In this document: positions 14,964 to 20,964 of the stretch, in pieces | How positions within the stretch are numbered: position 1 is the stretch's first letter | Layout of the letters: each line of letters opens with the position of its first letter | Assembly: GCA_934501475.1 (NCBI GenBank) | Contig: CAKSUL010000034.1 | Coordinates: 1-20,964, forward strand | From: an uncultured Roseovarius sp. | Lineage (GTDB): Bacteria; Pseudomonadota; Alphaproteobacteria; Rhodobacterales; Rhodobacteraceae | Length of the DNA: 20,964 nucleotides | Direction: 5' to 3' | The notes under the pieces: model-generated | The model's input: the letters and a program-made list of their open reading frames with translations, nothing else | What the model was told of the DNA's origin: nothing | The model's database searches: none | Position numbers and translations under genes: made by a program

Positions 14964-15584
14964 ATGGCTAGAGCAAAGTTTCTCTGCGACGCTGAACGCT
15001 GCATCGAATGCAACGCCTGTGTCACCGCCTGCAAGAACGAACATGAGGTGCCGTGGGGCATCAACCGCCGCAAGGTGGTCACGATCAATGACGGCAAACC
15101 GGGCGAGCGTTCGATCTCGGTGGCGTGCATGCATTGCTCGGACGCGCCCTGCATGGCGGTCTGTCCGGTGGATTGCTTCTATCAGACCGAAGACGGCATC
15201 GTGCTGCACTCCAAGGATCTGTGCATCGGCTGCGGCTATTGCTTTTACGCATGTCCCTTCGGGGCGCCGCAATTCCCGCAGGCGGGCAATTTCGGATCGC
15301 GCGGCAAGATGGACAAATGCACCTTCTGCGCCGGCGGCCCCGAGGAAAATCACTCGGCCGCCGAGTTCGCCAAATATGGCCGCAACCGGATCGCCGAGGG
15401 CAAATTGCCGCTCTGCGCCGAGATGTGTTCGACCAAGGCGCTGCTGGCGGGGGATGGCGATACCGTGGCCAATATCTACCGCGAGCGTATCGTCGCGCGC
15501 GGCTTTGGCGCCGGGGCCTGGGGCTGGGGAACCGCCTATGGCAAGAAGGGTCAGGCGGGACCGCGATTGGGAAGCGGCGGCTGA
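14964..15584 (+). CDS. fdh3B: Formate dehydrogenase iron-sulfur (beta) subunit
   Basis: This 206-residue electron-transfer subunit resembles FDH3/DMSO-reductase beta chains. Sixteen cysteines form four [4Fe-4S] sites: Cys13/16/19/23, Cys55/58/63/67, Cys87/90/93/97 and Cys119/122/151/155 (the last quartet split by a long insert, as usual). Cluster pairing in the folded protein is crosswise. It has no signal peptide, so it is presumably co-exported with the Tat-signal alpha subunit. Unlike E. coli FdnH it lacks the C-terminal membrane helix; the end is a Gly-rich tail (GAGAWGWGTAYGKKG). The start has GAGGAG 7 bp upstream and is 13 bp after fdhA, so translation is likely coupled. Confidence is very high. 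Confidence 0.95.
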   Translation: MARAKFLCDAERCIECNACVTACKNEHEVPWGINRRKVVTINDGKPGERSISVACMHCSDAPCMAVCPVDCFYQTEDGIVLHSKDLCIGCGYCFYACPFGAPQFPQAGNFGSRGKMDKCTFCAGGPEENHSAAEFAKYGRNRIAEGKLPLCAEMCSTKALLAGDGDTVANIYRERIVARGFGAGAWGWGTAYGKKGQAGPRLGSGG

Positions 15585-15586
15585 AC

Positions 15587-15641
15587 CCGCCCGTCTTTCC
15601 TGGATTGAACGGGCGGCCTTGAACGGGCCGCCCGACTTTTT
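15587..15641 (+). terminator. Attenuator-like terminator between beta and gamma subunit genes
   Basis: CGGGCGGCC (15610-15618) and GGCCGCCCG (15626-15634) form a 9-bp hairpin, followed by ACTTTTT (15635-15641), a good intrinsic terminator inside the operon. An upstream CCGCCCGT (15587-15594), starting 2 bp after the beta stop, can pair with ACGGGCGG (15609-15616) and would prevent the terminator. This is the layout of an attenuator or a gene-dosage control point, since it lies before the membrane subunit gene. Confidence 0.65.
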
Positions 15642-15665
15642 CGGCACAATTCGAGGATCGCTCAG

Positions 15666-16850
15666 ATGCATCGCCTCCTGGCAGTTATCGTCCTGATCTG
15701 TGGCTTGCTGACGCCTGCCATGGCGCAACAGGCCGTGGACAACCCGCGCGCCGAGACCGGTGGCGCGCAGACGCTGGACGATATCCTGCGCAGGCAAGCC
15801 CAGCAAAAGGTCGATGACAGCTTTCGCCGGTCTGCAACCGGCGATCCGGCCGCCGCCGCGCCGATAACCGCGCCGCTTGGCACGCGTGGCGGGCAATCCG
15901 ACCCCGAGCTGTGGCGCGCAATCCGCTATGACACGGCAGACGCAAAGACCCAATCGCGCGGGCCCGCGGCCACGACGCTGATCCAGTCCGGCGGCATGTG
16001 GTGGCTGAAGTTTCGCGAAGGCCCGCTGCTGACCTATGGTGCCGGGTTGCTGGGCGGTACATTGCTGTTGCTGGCGCTGTTCTATCTGATCCGCGGGCGC
16101 ATCCGCATCAAGGGCGAGAAAACCGGCCGCACGATCACCCGCTTCAACGGGGTCGAGCGGTTTGGCCATTGGCTGCTGGCGACCTCATTTCTGATTCTGG
16201 GCTTGACCGGCCTGCTCACGCTCTTTGGGCGCAAGGTGCTGATTCCGGCCTTTGGCCATGATGCGTTCTCGACCCTCGCGCGGATCTCCAAACTGGTGCA
16301 CAACAACATTTCCTGGGCGTTCATCGTGGCGCTGGTGATCATTTTCGTGTTCTGGGTGGTCCATAACCTGCCTGACCGCACCGATCTGAAATGGCTGGCG
16401 CAGGGCGGCGGCATTATCGGCAGCGGCCACCCCCCGGCCAAGAAATTCAACGCCGGTCAGAAGATGATCTTCTGGTCGGTGATCATTCTGGGCGGATCCA
16501 TTGCTGCCTCGGGGATTTCGCTGTTGTTCCCGTTTGAATTCAACATGTTCGGCGCAACATTCGCGGTGCTGAACGACTGGGGCGTGCCCGGCTGGGTCGG
16601 GCTTGATCCGCTGGCCTATCCCCTGACGCCGCAGGAAGAGATGCAATATGCGCAGCTTTGGCACGCCATCGTCAGCCTTGTCCTGACGGCGATCATTTTT
16701 GCCCATATCTATATCGGCTCGCTCGGGATGGAGGGCGCGTTTGACGCCATGGGCAGCGGCGAGGTCGAGGAACAATGGGCGCGCGAACACCACAGTCTTT
16801 GGGTCGAGGAAGTGCGCGAGGCCGAAATGCAGCACGGCAAGGAAGCATAG
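15666..16850 (+). CDS. Formate dehydrogenase cytochrome b (gamma) subunit
   Basis: This 394-residue membrane protein anchors the enzyme and passes electrons to quinone. An N-terminal signal peptide (residues 1-20, AMA-Q) is followed by a polar periplasmic segment of about 100 residues, longer than in E. coli FdnI. Membrane segments lie at about 122-143, 166-187, 214-234, 266-288 and 332-351. Likely haem b ligands are His168 (VERFGHWLL), His212 (LVHNN), His333 (LWHAI) and His347 (FAHIYIG); the 14-residue spacing of the last two matches FdnI. The C-terminal AREHHSLW stretch is common in this family. It is 81 bp after the beta gene, with a terminator-like hairpin in the gap. Confidence is very high. 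Confidence 0.95.
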   Translation: MHRLLAVIVLICGLLTPAMAQQAVDNPRAETGGAQTLDDILRRQAQQKVDDSFRRSATGDPAAAAPITAPLGTRGGQSDPELWRAIRYDTADAKTQSRGPAATTLIQSGGMWWLKFREGPLLTYGAGLLGGTLLLLALFYLIRGRIRIKGEKTGRTITRFNGVERFGHWLLATSFLILGLTGLLTLFGRKVLIPAFGHDAFSTLARISKLVHNNISWAFIVALVIIFVFWVVHNLPDRTDLKWLAQGGGIIGSGHPPAKKFNAGQKMIFWSVIILGGSIAASGISLLFPFEFNMFGATFAVLNDWGVPGWVGLDPLAYPLTPQEEMQYAQLWHAIVSLVLTAIIFAHIYIGSLGMEGAFDAMGSGEVEEQWAREHHSLWVEEVREAEMQHGKEA

Positions 16851-16851
16851 G

Positions 16852-17052
16852 ATGAAGGCGTTCTTGATAGCATTGGTTGCGTTGGTGGTGATCAGCGTCG
16901 GCGCGAACCGGATCCTGGTTTATGGCGATTTCTCGGCGCAAGCGACGACAGCATCCTCCGGCAATGTCAGGCTGGACGAGTCGAGCGGCGCCGCCCGGCA
17001 GCGTGGCGGGGGCGGCGGCGGCGGCGGCGCGGGGAAGGCCAAGAACCAGTGA
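16852..17052 (+). CDS. Small membrane-anchored Gly-rich protein
   Basis: This 66-residue protein starts 1 bp after the gamma subunit stop, with AAGGA in the end of that gene as ribosome site. Residues 1-20 form one hydrophobic segment (MKAFLIALVALVVISVGANR) that acts as signal or anchor. The rest is polar and ends in a run of eight glycines with a basic tail (AGKAKNQ). I do not recognise a family. Its position makes it the last gene of the FDH operon, so it may be a small accessory subunit, but it could also be a poorly conserved leftover. The eight glycines come from a GGC-type repeat, which is prone to length changes. Confidence 0.7.
   Translation: MKAFLIALVALVVISVGANRILVYGDFSAQATTASSGNVRLDESSGAARQRGGGGGGGGAGKAKNQ
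17005..17028 (+). repeat. GGC trinucleotide repeat inside the Gly-rich gene
   Basis: The stretch is GGC GGG followed by six GGC units, encoding eight glycines. It is a short coding microsatellite near the 3' end of the small gene. Confidence 0.7.
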
Positions 17053-17072
17053 GGCCCTGATATCGTCTCGGG

Positions 17073-17402
17073 CTATCTGGCGATGAACGCGCCGTGGCCG
17101 GTGAAAGTCAGGCGCAGGACGGGTGCCGCATCCGATCCACGACGCTTTTTCGTCAAGCGCTGGCGCGCAACGTCAAGCTGCATTCGCGCGGCCTCCAATT
17201 GCGCCATCGCGCGTTTGCGCTGCTCATAAAGTCGGCGGATCGGTGACCCCGGATTGCCAATTCTAGACGCATTGGGCTGATTCTCCGCCGGAAACCACGA
17301 TCTCATCTCGCGCAAGGCCACGTTCCAGCAGCGGTCAGCTTCCATGTAGCGCCGATACATCACAATCAGGACGCGGCGGCGGGTTTCAAGGTCTGGATGC
17401 AT
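17073..17402 (-). CDS. Small basic hypothetical protein
   Basis: This 109-residue protein starts at 17402, with AGGGGGAG 7-8 bp upstream, which supports it as a real gene. It is rich in arginine (RRRVLIVMYRRYMEADRCW) and ends in a probable coiled coil (QRKRAMAQLEAARMQLDVARQRL). No signal peptide or membrane segment is present. I do not recognise the family. The basic charge could fit nucleic-acid binding, but there is no motif to support it. It converges with the FDH operon (20 bp apart) and lies downstream of an inverted-repeat element. Confidence 0.6.
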   Translation of the reverse strand: MHPDLETRRRVLIVMYRRYMEADRCWNVALREMRSWFPAENQPNASRIGNPGSPIRRLYEQRKRAMAQLEAARMQLDVARQRLTKKRRGSDAAPVLRLTFTGHGAFIAR

Positions 17403-17464
17403 TGTTCATCTCCCCCTAGATATTTGTGTCATCGACAATTCTCGTCAATTCCCGTCGACTTAAA

Positions 17465-17571
17465 GCGTTTCGCCTTTAACCTGAGGCATCAGATAAAGGC
17501 GAAACGCGTGCAACGCTGATATGTTGCGCGCGTTTTGCGAAAATCTGTAACTCAGGTTTTTCGCGAAACGC
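17465..17571. repeat. Paired inverted hairpin repeats (REP/BIME-like element)
   Basis: Two hairpins lie head to head. The first has perfect 14-bp arms, GCGTTTCGCCTTTA (17465-17478) and TAAAGGCGAAACGC (17494-17507), with loop ACCTGAGGCATCAGA. The second has arms GCGTTTTGCGAAAA (17530-17543) and TTTTCGCGAAACGC (17558-17571), one mismatch, and a loop that reads ACCTGAGTTACAGA on the other strand. The loops share ACCTGAG...CAGA. The stems differ by compensating changes (CTTTA/TAAAG against GAAAA/TTTTC). This is strong evidence of one repeat family kept as structure. It lies between trxC and the small basic gene, in a 234-bp gene-free stretch (17403-17636). Confidence 0.8.
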
Positions 17572-17636
17572 CTTGGATCGGGCAAATGTTCGGCCGGGCA
17601 GGCGGATTTTCCCAGTGGTGTCGGCCCGGATGATGT

Positions 17637-18086
17637 TCATTTGGCCCCGGTTTTCGGACGCGACAGGCTGGATGCCCAATCCACGATCTGTGACGCTGAT
17701 ATCGCGCCGGAATGGCGCTTGACCTCGCGCCCGCCATGAAAGGCGATCAAGAGCGGAATTCCACGTATCCCATAGCGTTGGCCGGCTTGCGGATAGGCCT
17801 CGGTGTCCAGCTTGGCAAAGCGGGCCGCACCTTTCATCGTCTCGGCCGCCGTTGCGAACTCGGGTGCCATCATGCGGCAGGGTCCACACCAGGCGGCCCA
17901 AAAATCCACGACCAGCGGCATGGTGTCGATCCGCGCGGCCTTGGCAAGAATGTCGAGCGAGATTTCGGTCGGTTTTCCCTTGATCAGACCGGCCCCGCAA
18001 GTCGCGCATTTGGGTCCGGCATCCAGTCTTGCCTCCGGTATCAGGTTTCCCTGACCGCATTCAAGGCACACAACTTCAATGCTCAT
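17637..18086 (-). CDS. trxC: Thioredoxin 2 (TrxC) with N-terminal zinc ribbon
   Basis: This 149-residue cytoplasmic protein-disulfide reductase has an N-terminal zinc-binding ribbon (Cys7-x2-Cys10 and Cys27-x2-Cys30, CLEC...CATC) that marks TrxC-type thioredoxins, then a thioredoxin domain with the active site WCGPC (66-70) and the cis-proline loop IRGIPLLIAF. I chose the ATG at 18086 because GGAGG lies 7 bp before it; a GTG at 18098 would only add four residues. It is a single gene. In other bacteria trxC is often under oxidative-stress control, but no operator is visible here. Confidence is high. Confidence 0.93.
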   Translation of the reverse strand: MSIEVVCLECGQGNLIPEARLDAGPKCATCGAGLIKGKPTEISLDILAKAARIDTMPLVVDFWAAWCGPCRMMAPEFATAAETMKGAARFAKLDTEAYPQAGQRYGIRGIPLLIAFHGGREVKRHSGAISASQIVDWASSLSRPKTGAK

Positions 18087-18391
18087 GGCAGCCTCCACAT
18101 TTCCGACTCCCGTCCTTCATGCTAACACAATCGCGGGCTGTGTCAGCGAAAAAACCCGGAGCCGATGGGCAGGGCATGCACGACCTCGCGGCACTTTGCA
18201 TTCGGTTGGATGCGGTGCATTGCCAAACCGTATAAATCTGGCCATCGCCCGGTCTGGTGTCGTCGCTCATGTGTCTGTTCGGACATTCATGAGGTTGGTA
18301 TGGCTCGGATACGTTGGAAAATGCATGCCGATGCATCCTGTTGCAGGCGTTGTGACAGACGCCGGTTCCTTTCGCGTCATGCGGCGCCAAC
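18087..18391. other. Gene-free region between trxC and lptG-type gene
   Basis: This 305-bp stretch separates divergent genes. Open frames in it overlap real genes or lack ribosome sites. It holds promoters for both sides, but none can be named safely. Notable words are ATGCAT-GCCG-ATGCAT (18321-18336) and further TGCA-containing words at about 18174, 18198 and 18216, plus a small stem GGCGT...ACGCC (18346-18363) close to the lptG-type start. Confidence 0.45.
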
Positions 18392-19489
18392 ATGAGGCTG
18401 CATCGTTACGTTGCCCGCAAATTCCTGATGACGTTTCTTGCGGTATTCGCGATTTTTGCTGCCATTCTGGCATTGATCGATCTGATGGAGGAAATCGGCC
18501 GCTTTAGCGGCAACGGGGTCGGGTTTCGCAAGATGATGCAACTCACCGTGTTGAGCGCCCCGAGGGGGCTCTATGAATTTCTGCCGCTTGTCATGATCCT
18601 GTCCTCGCTCGCGCTGTTTCTGGGGCTTGCGCGATCATCCGAGCTGGTGGTGACGCGCGCCCTGGGCTGGTCTGCAATGCGGGTGCTGCTCGCCCCTGTT
18701 GCGGTGGCTCTGGTGATCGGCGTGGGTGCAGTGACGGTTTTCAACCCCATCGTGATCGGCACGTCCAACCGGTACGAAGCGCTCAGCACACGGTATCGCA
18801 GCGGTGAGGAAAGCTCTTTTTCGCTCAGCGCGGAAGGGCTCTGGCTGCGGCAGGGCACACGTGACGGGCAGGCGGTGATCCACGCAACGTCGACCAATGC
18901 AGGCGGATCGGAGTTTTACGACGTGACATTCCTGATGTTCGACGAGGATGGCACCCCGACCCGGCGCATCGAGGCCGCCACAGCAAGATTGGACATCGGC
19001 TATTGGGAACTGGCAGATGCCAAGGTCTGGACATTGGCCGACGCAGACAACCCCGAAGCCGCGTCCCAGGCACTTGATAGGATGCGCATCCCGTCCTCCC
19101 TGACGCAAGAACGTATCGTCGCATCGACGGGCACATCCAGATCGATTTCGTTCTGGGACATGCGCGCTCATATCGCGCAGCTTGGCCGCGCCGGCTTTGC
19201 GACGCACCGTCCCCTCGTCTGGTTTCAGACTGAACTCGCGCGGCCGCTGTTTCTGGCGACGATGGTGCTGATCGGGGCCGCGTTCACGATGCGCCATGGG
19301 CGATCAGGCCATACCGGCCTGATGGTCCTGTTTGCGATCATGTCGGGCTTCTCCCTTTATTTCATTCGCAACTTCGCGTTGATCCTTGGCGAGAACGGAC
19401 AAATTCCCGTTCTGCTGGCAGCATGGGCTCCACCATCGGCGGGATTGCTGCTGGCGCTTGGGCTGATCCTGCATCTTGAGGATGGATGA
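18392..19489 (+). CDS. lptG: LptF/LptG (YjgP/YjgQ) family permease, LptG-like
   Basis: This 365-residue inner-membrane protein belongs to the LptF/LptG family, which with LptB extracts lipopolysaccharide for transport to the outer membrane. The N-terminus MRLHRYVARKFLMTFLAVFAIF...IDLMEEIGRF is typical of LptG, as is LPLVMILSSLALFLGLARSSELVVTRALGWS. The layout is three N-terminal membrane helices, a periplasmic beta-jellyroll (about 130-255, SAEGLWLRQ...ATARLDIGYWELADAKVW), and three C-terminal helices (RPLFLATMVLIGAAFTMRHG onward). LptF and LptD usually neighbour LptG, but neither is in this window. It may be the only LptG moved away, or a paralogue for another glycolipid. No good ribosome site precedes the start. 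Confidence 0.88.
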   Translation: MRLHRYVARKFLMTFLAVFAIFAAILALIDLMEEIGRFSGNGVGFRKMMQLTVLSAPRGLYEFLPLVMILSSLALFLGLARSSELVVTRALGWSAMRVLLAPVAVALVIGVGAVTVFNPIVIGTSNRYEALSTRYRSGEESSFSLSAEGLWLRQGTRDGQAVIHATSTNAGGSEFYDVTFLMFDEDGTPTRRIEAATARLDIGYWELADAKVWTLADADNPEAASQALDRMRIPSSLTQERIVASTGTSRSISFWDMRAHIAQLGRAGFATHRPLVWFQTELARPLFLATMVLIGAAFTMRHGRSGHTGLMVLFAIMSGFSLYFIRNFALILGENGQIPVLLAAWAPPSAGLLLALGLILHLEDG

Positions 19490-19893
19490 GACGCAACGCC
19501 GGATCGCGACAGTTGCACCCCTTGTCGGCTGAACCCGTGTGACGCGGGCAAATCGGCTCACGCCTGACGACGCATACCGGGCAGGCCTGAAGCAACGGCG
19601 CGCGGCATGAAACCTAAACCCGATACACCTAAGTATCGCCGCAAACCTGCCGAAAAAATAGGGCCACTTCACAGGCAAAGCTTGTGAAAAAAGAGCAAGC
19701 ATCCCCGATGTCGATTCATCCGGGATGCTCGCGATGATCGGGCGGTTTGCGTTACCAGATCGAAGGAAAACGGTTGTTCTGAACCTGGCAACAGGAATTC
19801 GCCAAGCATCTTTACAGCCACCTGTATCCGTTCATTTGCGTTGTGCAGACCCGTCGTTGGTATCCGGTAGAAACCGTCTCATGGTTGACGCCC
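19490..19893. other. Gene-free region with a series of hairpins
   Basis: This 404-bp stretch lies between the lptG-type gene and a convergent small gene. I see no convincing gene. Three stem-loops follow each other: CGATAC/GTATCG (19621-19638), TTCACAGGC/GCTTGTGAA with one G-U pair (19668-19688), and AGCATCCC/GGGATGCT (19698-19729). The last may end the leftward transcript. The rest shows no recognisable structure. Confidence 0.5.
19687..19729 (-). terminator. Possible terminator of the small His-rich gene
   Basis: On the minus strand an 8-bp hairpin AGCATCCC/GGGATGCT with a 16-nt loop is followed by TGCTC and TTTTTT. It lies about 165 bp beyond the stop of the minus-strand gene that ends at 19894. 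The distance between stem and T-run makes it a moderate candidate. Confidence 0.5.
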
Positions 19894-20253
19894 CTAGCGA
19901 TCGGGGTGATGTTGATACACCGTCACGTTGTTTCTGGCGGTATCGTTCGTGCCGGCCGCCTTGATGCTCTTGGCTTCGATTGCGACACAATCCCTTGCAC
20001 CAACCGGCAGTTTCTGGTCGCCATGCGTCAGCGAAATTTCATGATGACCGCTGTTGCAGACGGTGTAATGACCCACTGTCGTTTTGTCGACGAGCTGCTT
20101 CTCCTGCGTACCGGTAATTTCGGCCGAGGCAACGAAGGGGCTCGGGTGAAGCAGATCGCTACGGGAATTGTGATCATGCTGCGCCAGAGCGGCCGTGCTA
20201 CCTCCGAATACAACCAGGCAAGCGAGTACGGATGTTGTCGTGATATGTTTCAT
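19894..20253 (-). CDS. Small secreted His-rich hypothetical protein
   Basis: This 119-residue protein has a Sec signal peptide (MKHITTTSVLACLVVFGGSTAALA-Q). I prefer the ATG at 20253 because GGAG lies 6 bp upstream; in-frame ATGs at 20259 and 20265 are also possible. The mature part of about 95 residues has many histidines (QHDHN, GHHE, YQHHPDR) and two cysteines (YTVCNSG and ARDCVAI) that could form a disulfide. It may be a small beta-rich periplasmic protein, perhaps binding a metal, but I do not recognise a family. It is lower in GC than the window average, so it might be a more recent arrival. It lies 201 bp after the DUF5333 gene, with no clear operon link. Confidence 0.7.
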   Translation of the reverse strand: MKHITTTSVLACLVVFGGSTAALAQHDHNSRSDLLHPSPFVASAEITGTQEKQLVDKTTVGHYTVCNSGHHEISLTHGDQKLPVGARDCVAIEAKSIKAAGTNDTARNNVTVYQHHPDR

Positions 20254-20454
20254 TTTCATCTCCATTTTTCTGTTCTCCAGTGTTGTTGGGCAGGCATATT
20301 TGCCGACGTCCAAAGCAACATTGCGTTTTCGAGATGCCGCCTGCCTTTTCTGAAATATACATATCTGCAAGATTGACTGCGCCTTTTGGAACAACGAATG
20401 GCAACGACCAGCCGCCTTGCCATGGAACGGCGGCGTTCAGTTGTGACACCAGTT
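20254..20454. other. AT-richer gap upstream of the His-rich gene
   Basis: This gap of about 200 bp between two minus-strand genes contains an AT-rich patch (about 20345-20375, including AATATACATATCTGCAA). It probably carries the promoter of the His-rich gene. No operator or terminator can be assigned. Confidence 0.35.
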
Positions 20455-20862
20455 TCACCTTGCCTTCAGCAGAACCCCGATTGCGCTGGATCGGTCGATT
20501 TCAGCATGGCCAAGCCGGCAAAGCGCGGCCGGATCTGACGGGTCCAGCCCTCGGGATTTCACATAGCGCTCACCGCGCTCGCGCATCCGTGCCTTTTCAT
20601 CGGGGCTTTTGACATAGGCATTGATCTCGGCGCTGGTATAGCCAAGGGTCTGCGCGCGCCTTTTCAGCCCGTAAAGCACCGACAACCCCCTGAGAGTGCG
20701 CGGGTCGATCTCATCGCATTTGTCGCTGATCTCGATTGCCAGCGCGACCCAAAGCATCGCGTCGTCGATTTCGCTGACATCGCGCAGCGCAGGTTTGGCA
20801 CTGGCAATGGCGGCGCCGAAGATCAGGGCAAAACTCAGTATCAAGACTGTCATCACACGCAT
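20455..20862 (-). CDS. DUF5333 family secreted protein
   Basis: This 135-residue protein has an N-terminal signal peptide (MRVMTVLILSFALIFGAAIASA), so it is probably periplasmic. I recognise the mature part, with LRDVSEIDDAMLWVALAIEISDKCDEIDPRTLRGL and PSDPAALCRLGHAEIDRSSAIGVLL, as DUF5333, an uncharacterised mostly helical family of Rhodobacterales. Two cysteines (in SDKCDEI and ALCRLG) are conserved in position as far as I recall and may form a disulfide. The start has AAGGAA about 9 bp upstream. The function is unknown, and the neighbourhood gives no clue. Confidence 0.8.
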   Translation of the reverse strand: MRVMTVLILSFALIFGAAIASAKPALRDVSEIDDAMLWVALAIEISDKCDEIDPRTLRGLSVLYGLKRRAQTLGYTSAEINAYVKSPDEKARMRERGERYVKSRGLDPSDPAALCRLGHAEIDRSSAIGVLLKAR

Positions 20863-20887
20863 GCGGCCATTCCTTTCATGTCGATTG

Positions 20888-20964
20888 TCAGGCGCCGCGC
20901 TCGTCGTGGGAGGTGGCGAGTATCGCGTCCGGCTCAGCGCCCGTTTGATCCATCTTCCTGAACG
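20888..20964 (-). CDS. Possible C-terminal tail of a gene continuing beyond the window
   Basis: On the minus strand an open frame enters from the right edge and ends at TGA (complement of 20888-20890), giving about 25 residues (FRKMDQTGAEPDAILATSHDERGA). It lies 25 bp before the DUF5333 gene on the same strand, so it may be the upstream operon partner. The fragment is too short to name a family and could be a chance open frame. Confidence 0.35.
   Translation of the reverse strand, partial: FRKMDQTGAEPDAILATSHDERGA

Noticed and set aside
14772..16169. 465-codon minus-strand open frame across the beta and gamma FDH genes
   Set aside because: It spans two real genes and the terminator between them, and its translation has no recognisable family.
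17476..18060. 194-codon minus-strand frame overlapping trxC and the hairpin repeat
   Set aside because: It is a different frame of trxC running into the repeat element; trxC itself keeps the zinc ribbon and the WCGPC site.
1..20964. CRISPR arrays, tRNA or rRNA genes, insertion sequences, prophage genes
   Set aside because: No regularly spaced repeats, no cloverleaf or rRNA segments recognised, and no transposase, integrase or phage proteins among the translated frames.

Overview
The window looks like chromosomal DNA of an alphaproteobacterium, most likely a member of the Rhodobacterales (Rhodobacter/Roseobacter group). The DNA is GC-rich. The families DUF3305, DUF3306, DUF6494, DUF6505 and DUF5333, and the ligase-like protein with a DUF4444-type tail, are to my knowledge typical of that group. 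No genome name can be derived from the sequence itself.

The central theme (about 0.4 to 17.1 kb) is a membrane-bound, periplasmic molybdenum/tungsten formate dehydrogenase with its metal supply and accessory genes. Region 1 (1-256) is the tail of an amidase gene. Region 2 (434-5266) is oxyanion handling: a helix-turn-helix/PBP-like regulator, an orphan ModA-like binding protein, a tupBCA tungstate ABC transporter on the minus strand (order B-C-A, closed by a clear terminator), and a divergent trmO/tsaA-family gene. Region 3 (5299-9741, minus strand) is a compact five-gene operon that I read as an FDH accessory or maturation module. It encodes an HdrA-like multi-[4Fe-4S] protein, a DUF6494 protein, an Mrp/ApbC-type Fe-S carrier ATPase, a ligase-fold protein without the catalytic lysine, and a DUF6505 protein. 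Region 4 (9935-17052, plus strand) is the divergent FDH operon: DUF3305, DUF3306, a TorD-family chaperone, a small Tat-signal protein, the catalytic subunit (Cys, not Sec), the four-cluster beta subunit, the cytochrome b gamma subunit, and a small Gly-rich membrane-anchored protein.

The logic is coherent. TupABC imports tungstate or molybdate, and the regulator probably senses it. TorD and the Tat signals deliver the cofactor-loaded catalytic subunit to the periplasm. The beta and gamma subunits pass formate electrons to quinone. The divergent Fe-S/Mrp operon presumably serves cluster assembly or electron supply for the enzyme, but its job is not established by the sequence.

Region 5 (17073-20964) is unrelated housekeeping and unknown genes: a small basic protein, thioredoxin 2 (trxC), a stand-alone lptG-type permease, a small His-rich secreted protein, a DUF5333 protein, and the possible tail of another gene at the edge. 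Between trxC and the small basic protein lies a striking pair of inverted hairpin repeats resembling a REP/BIME-type element. No rRNA, tRNA, CRISPR array, insertion sequence or prophage gene was seen.
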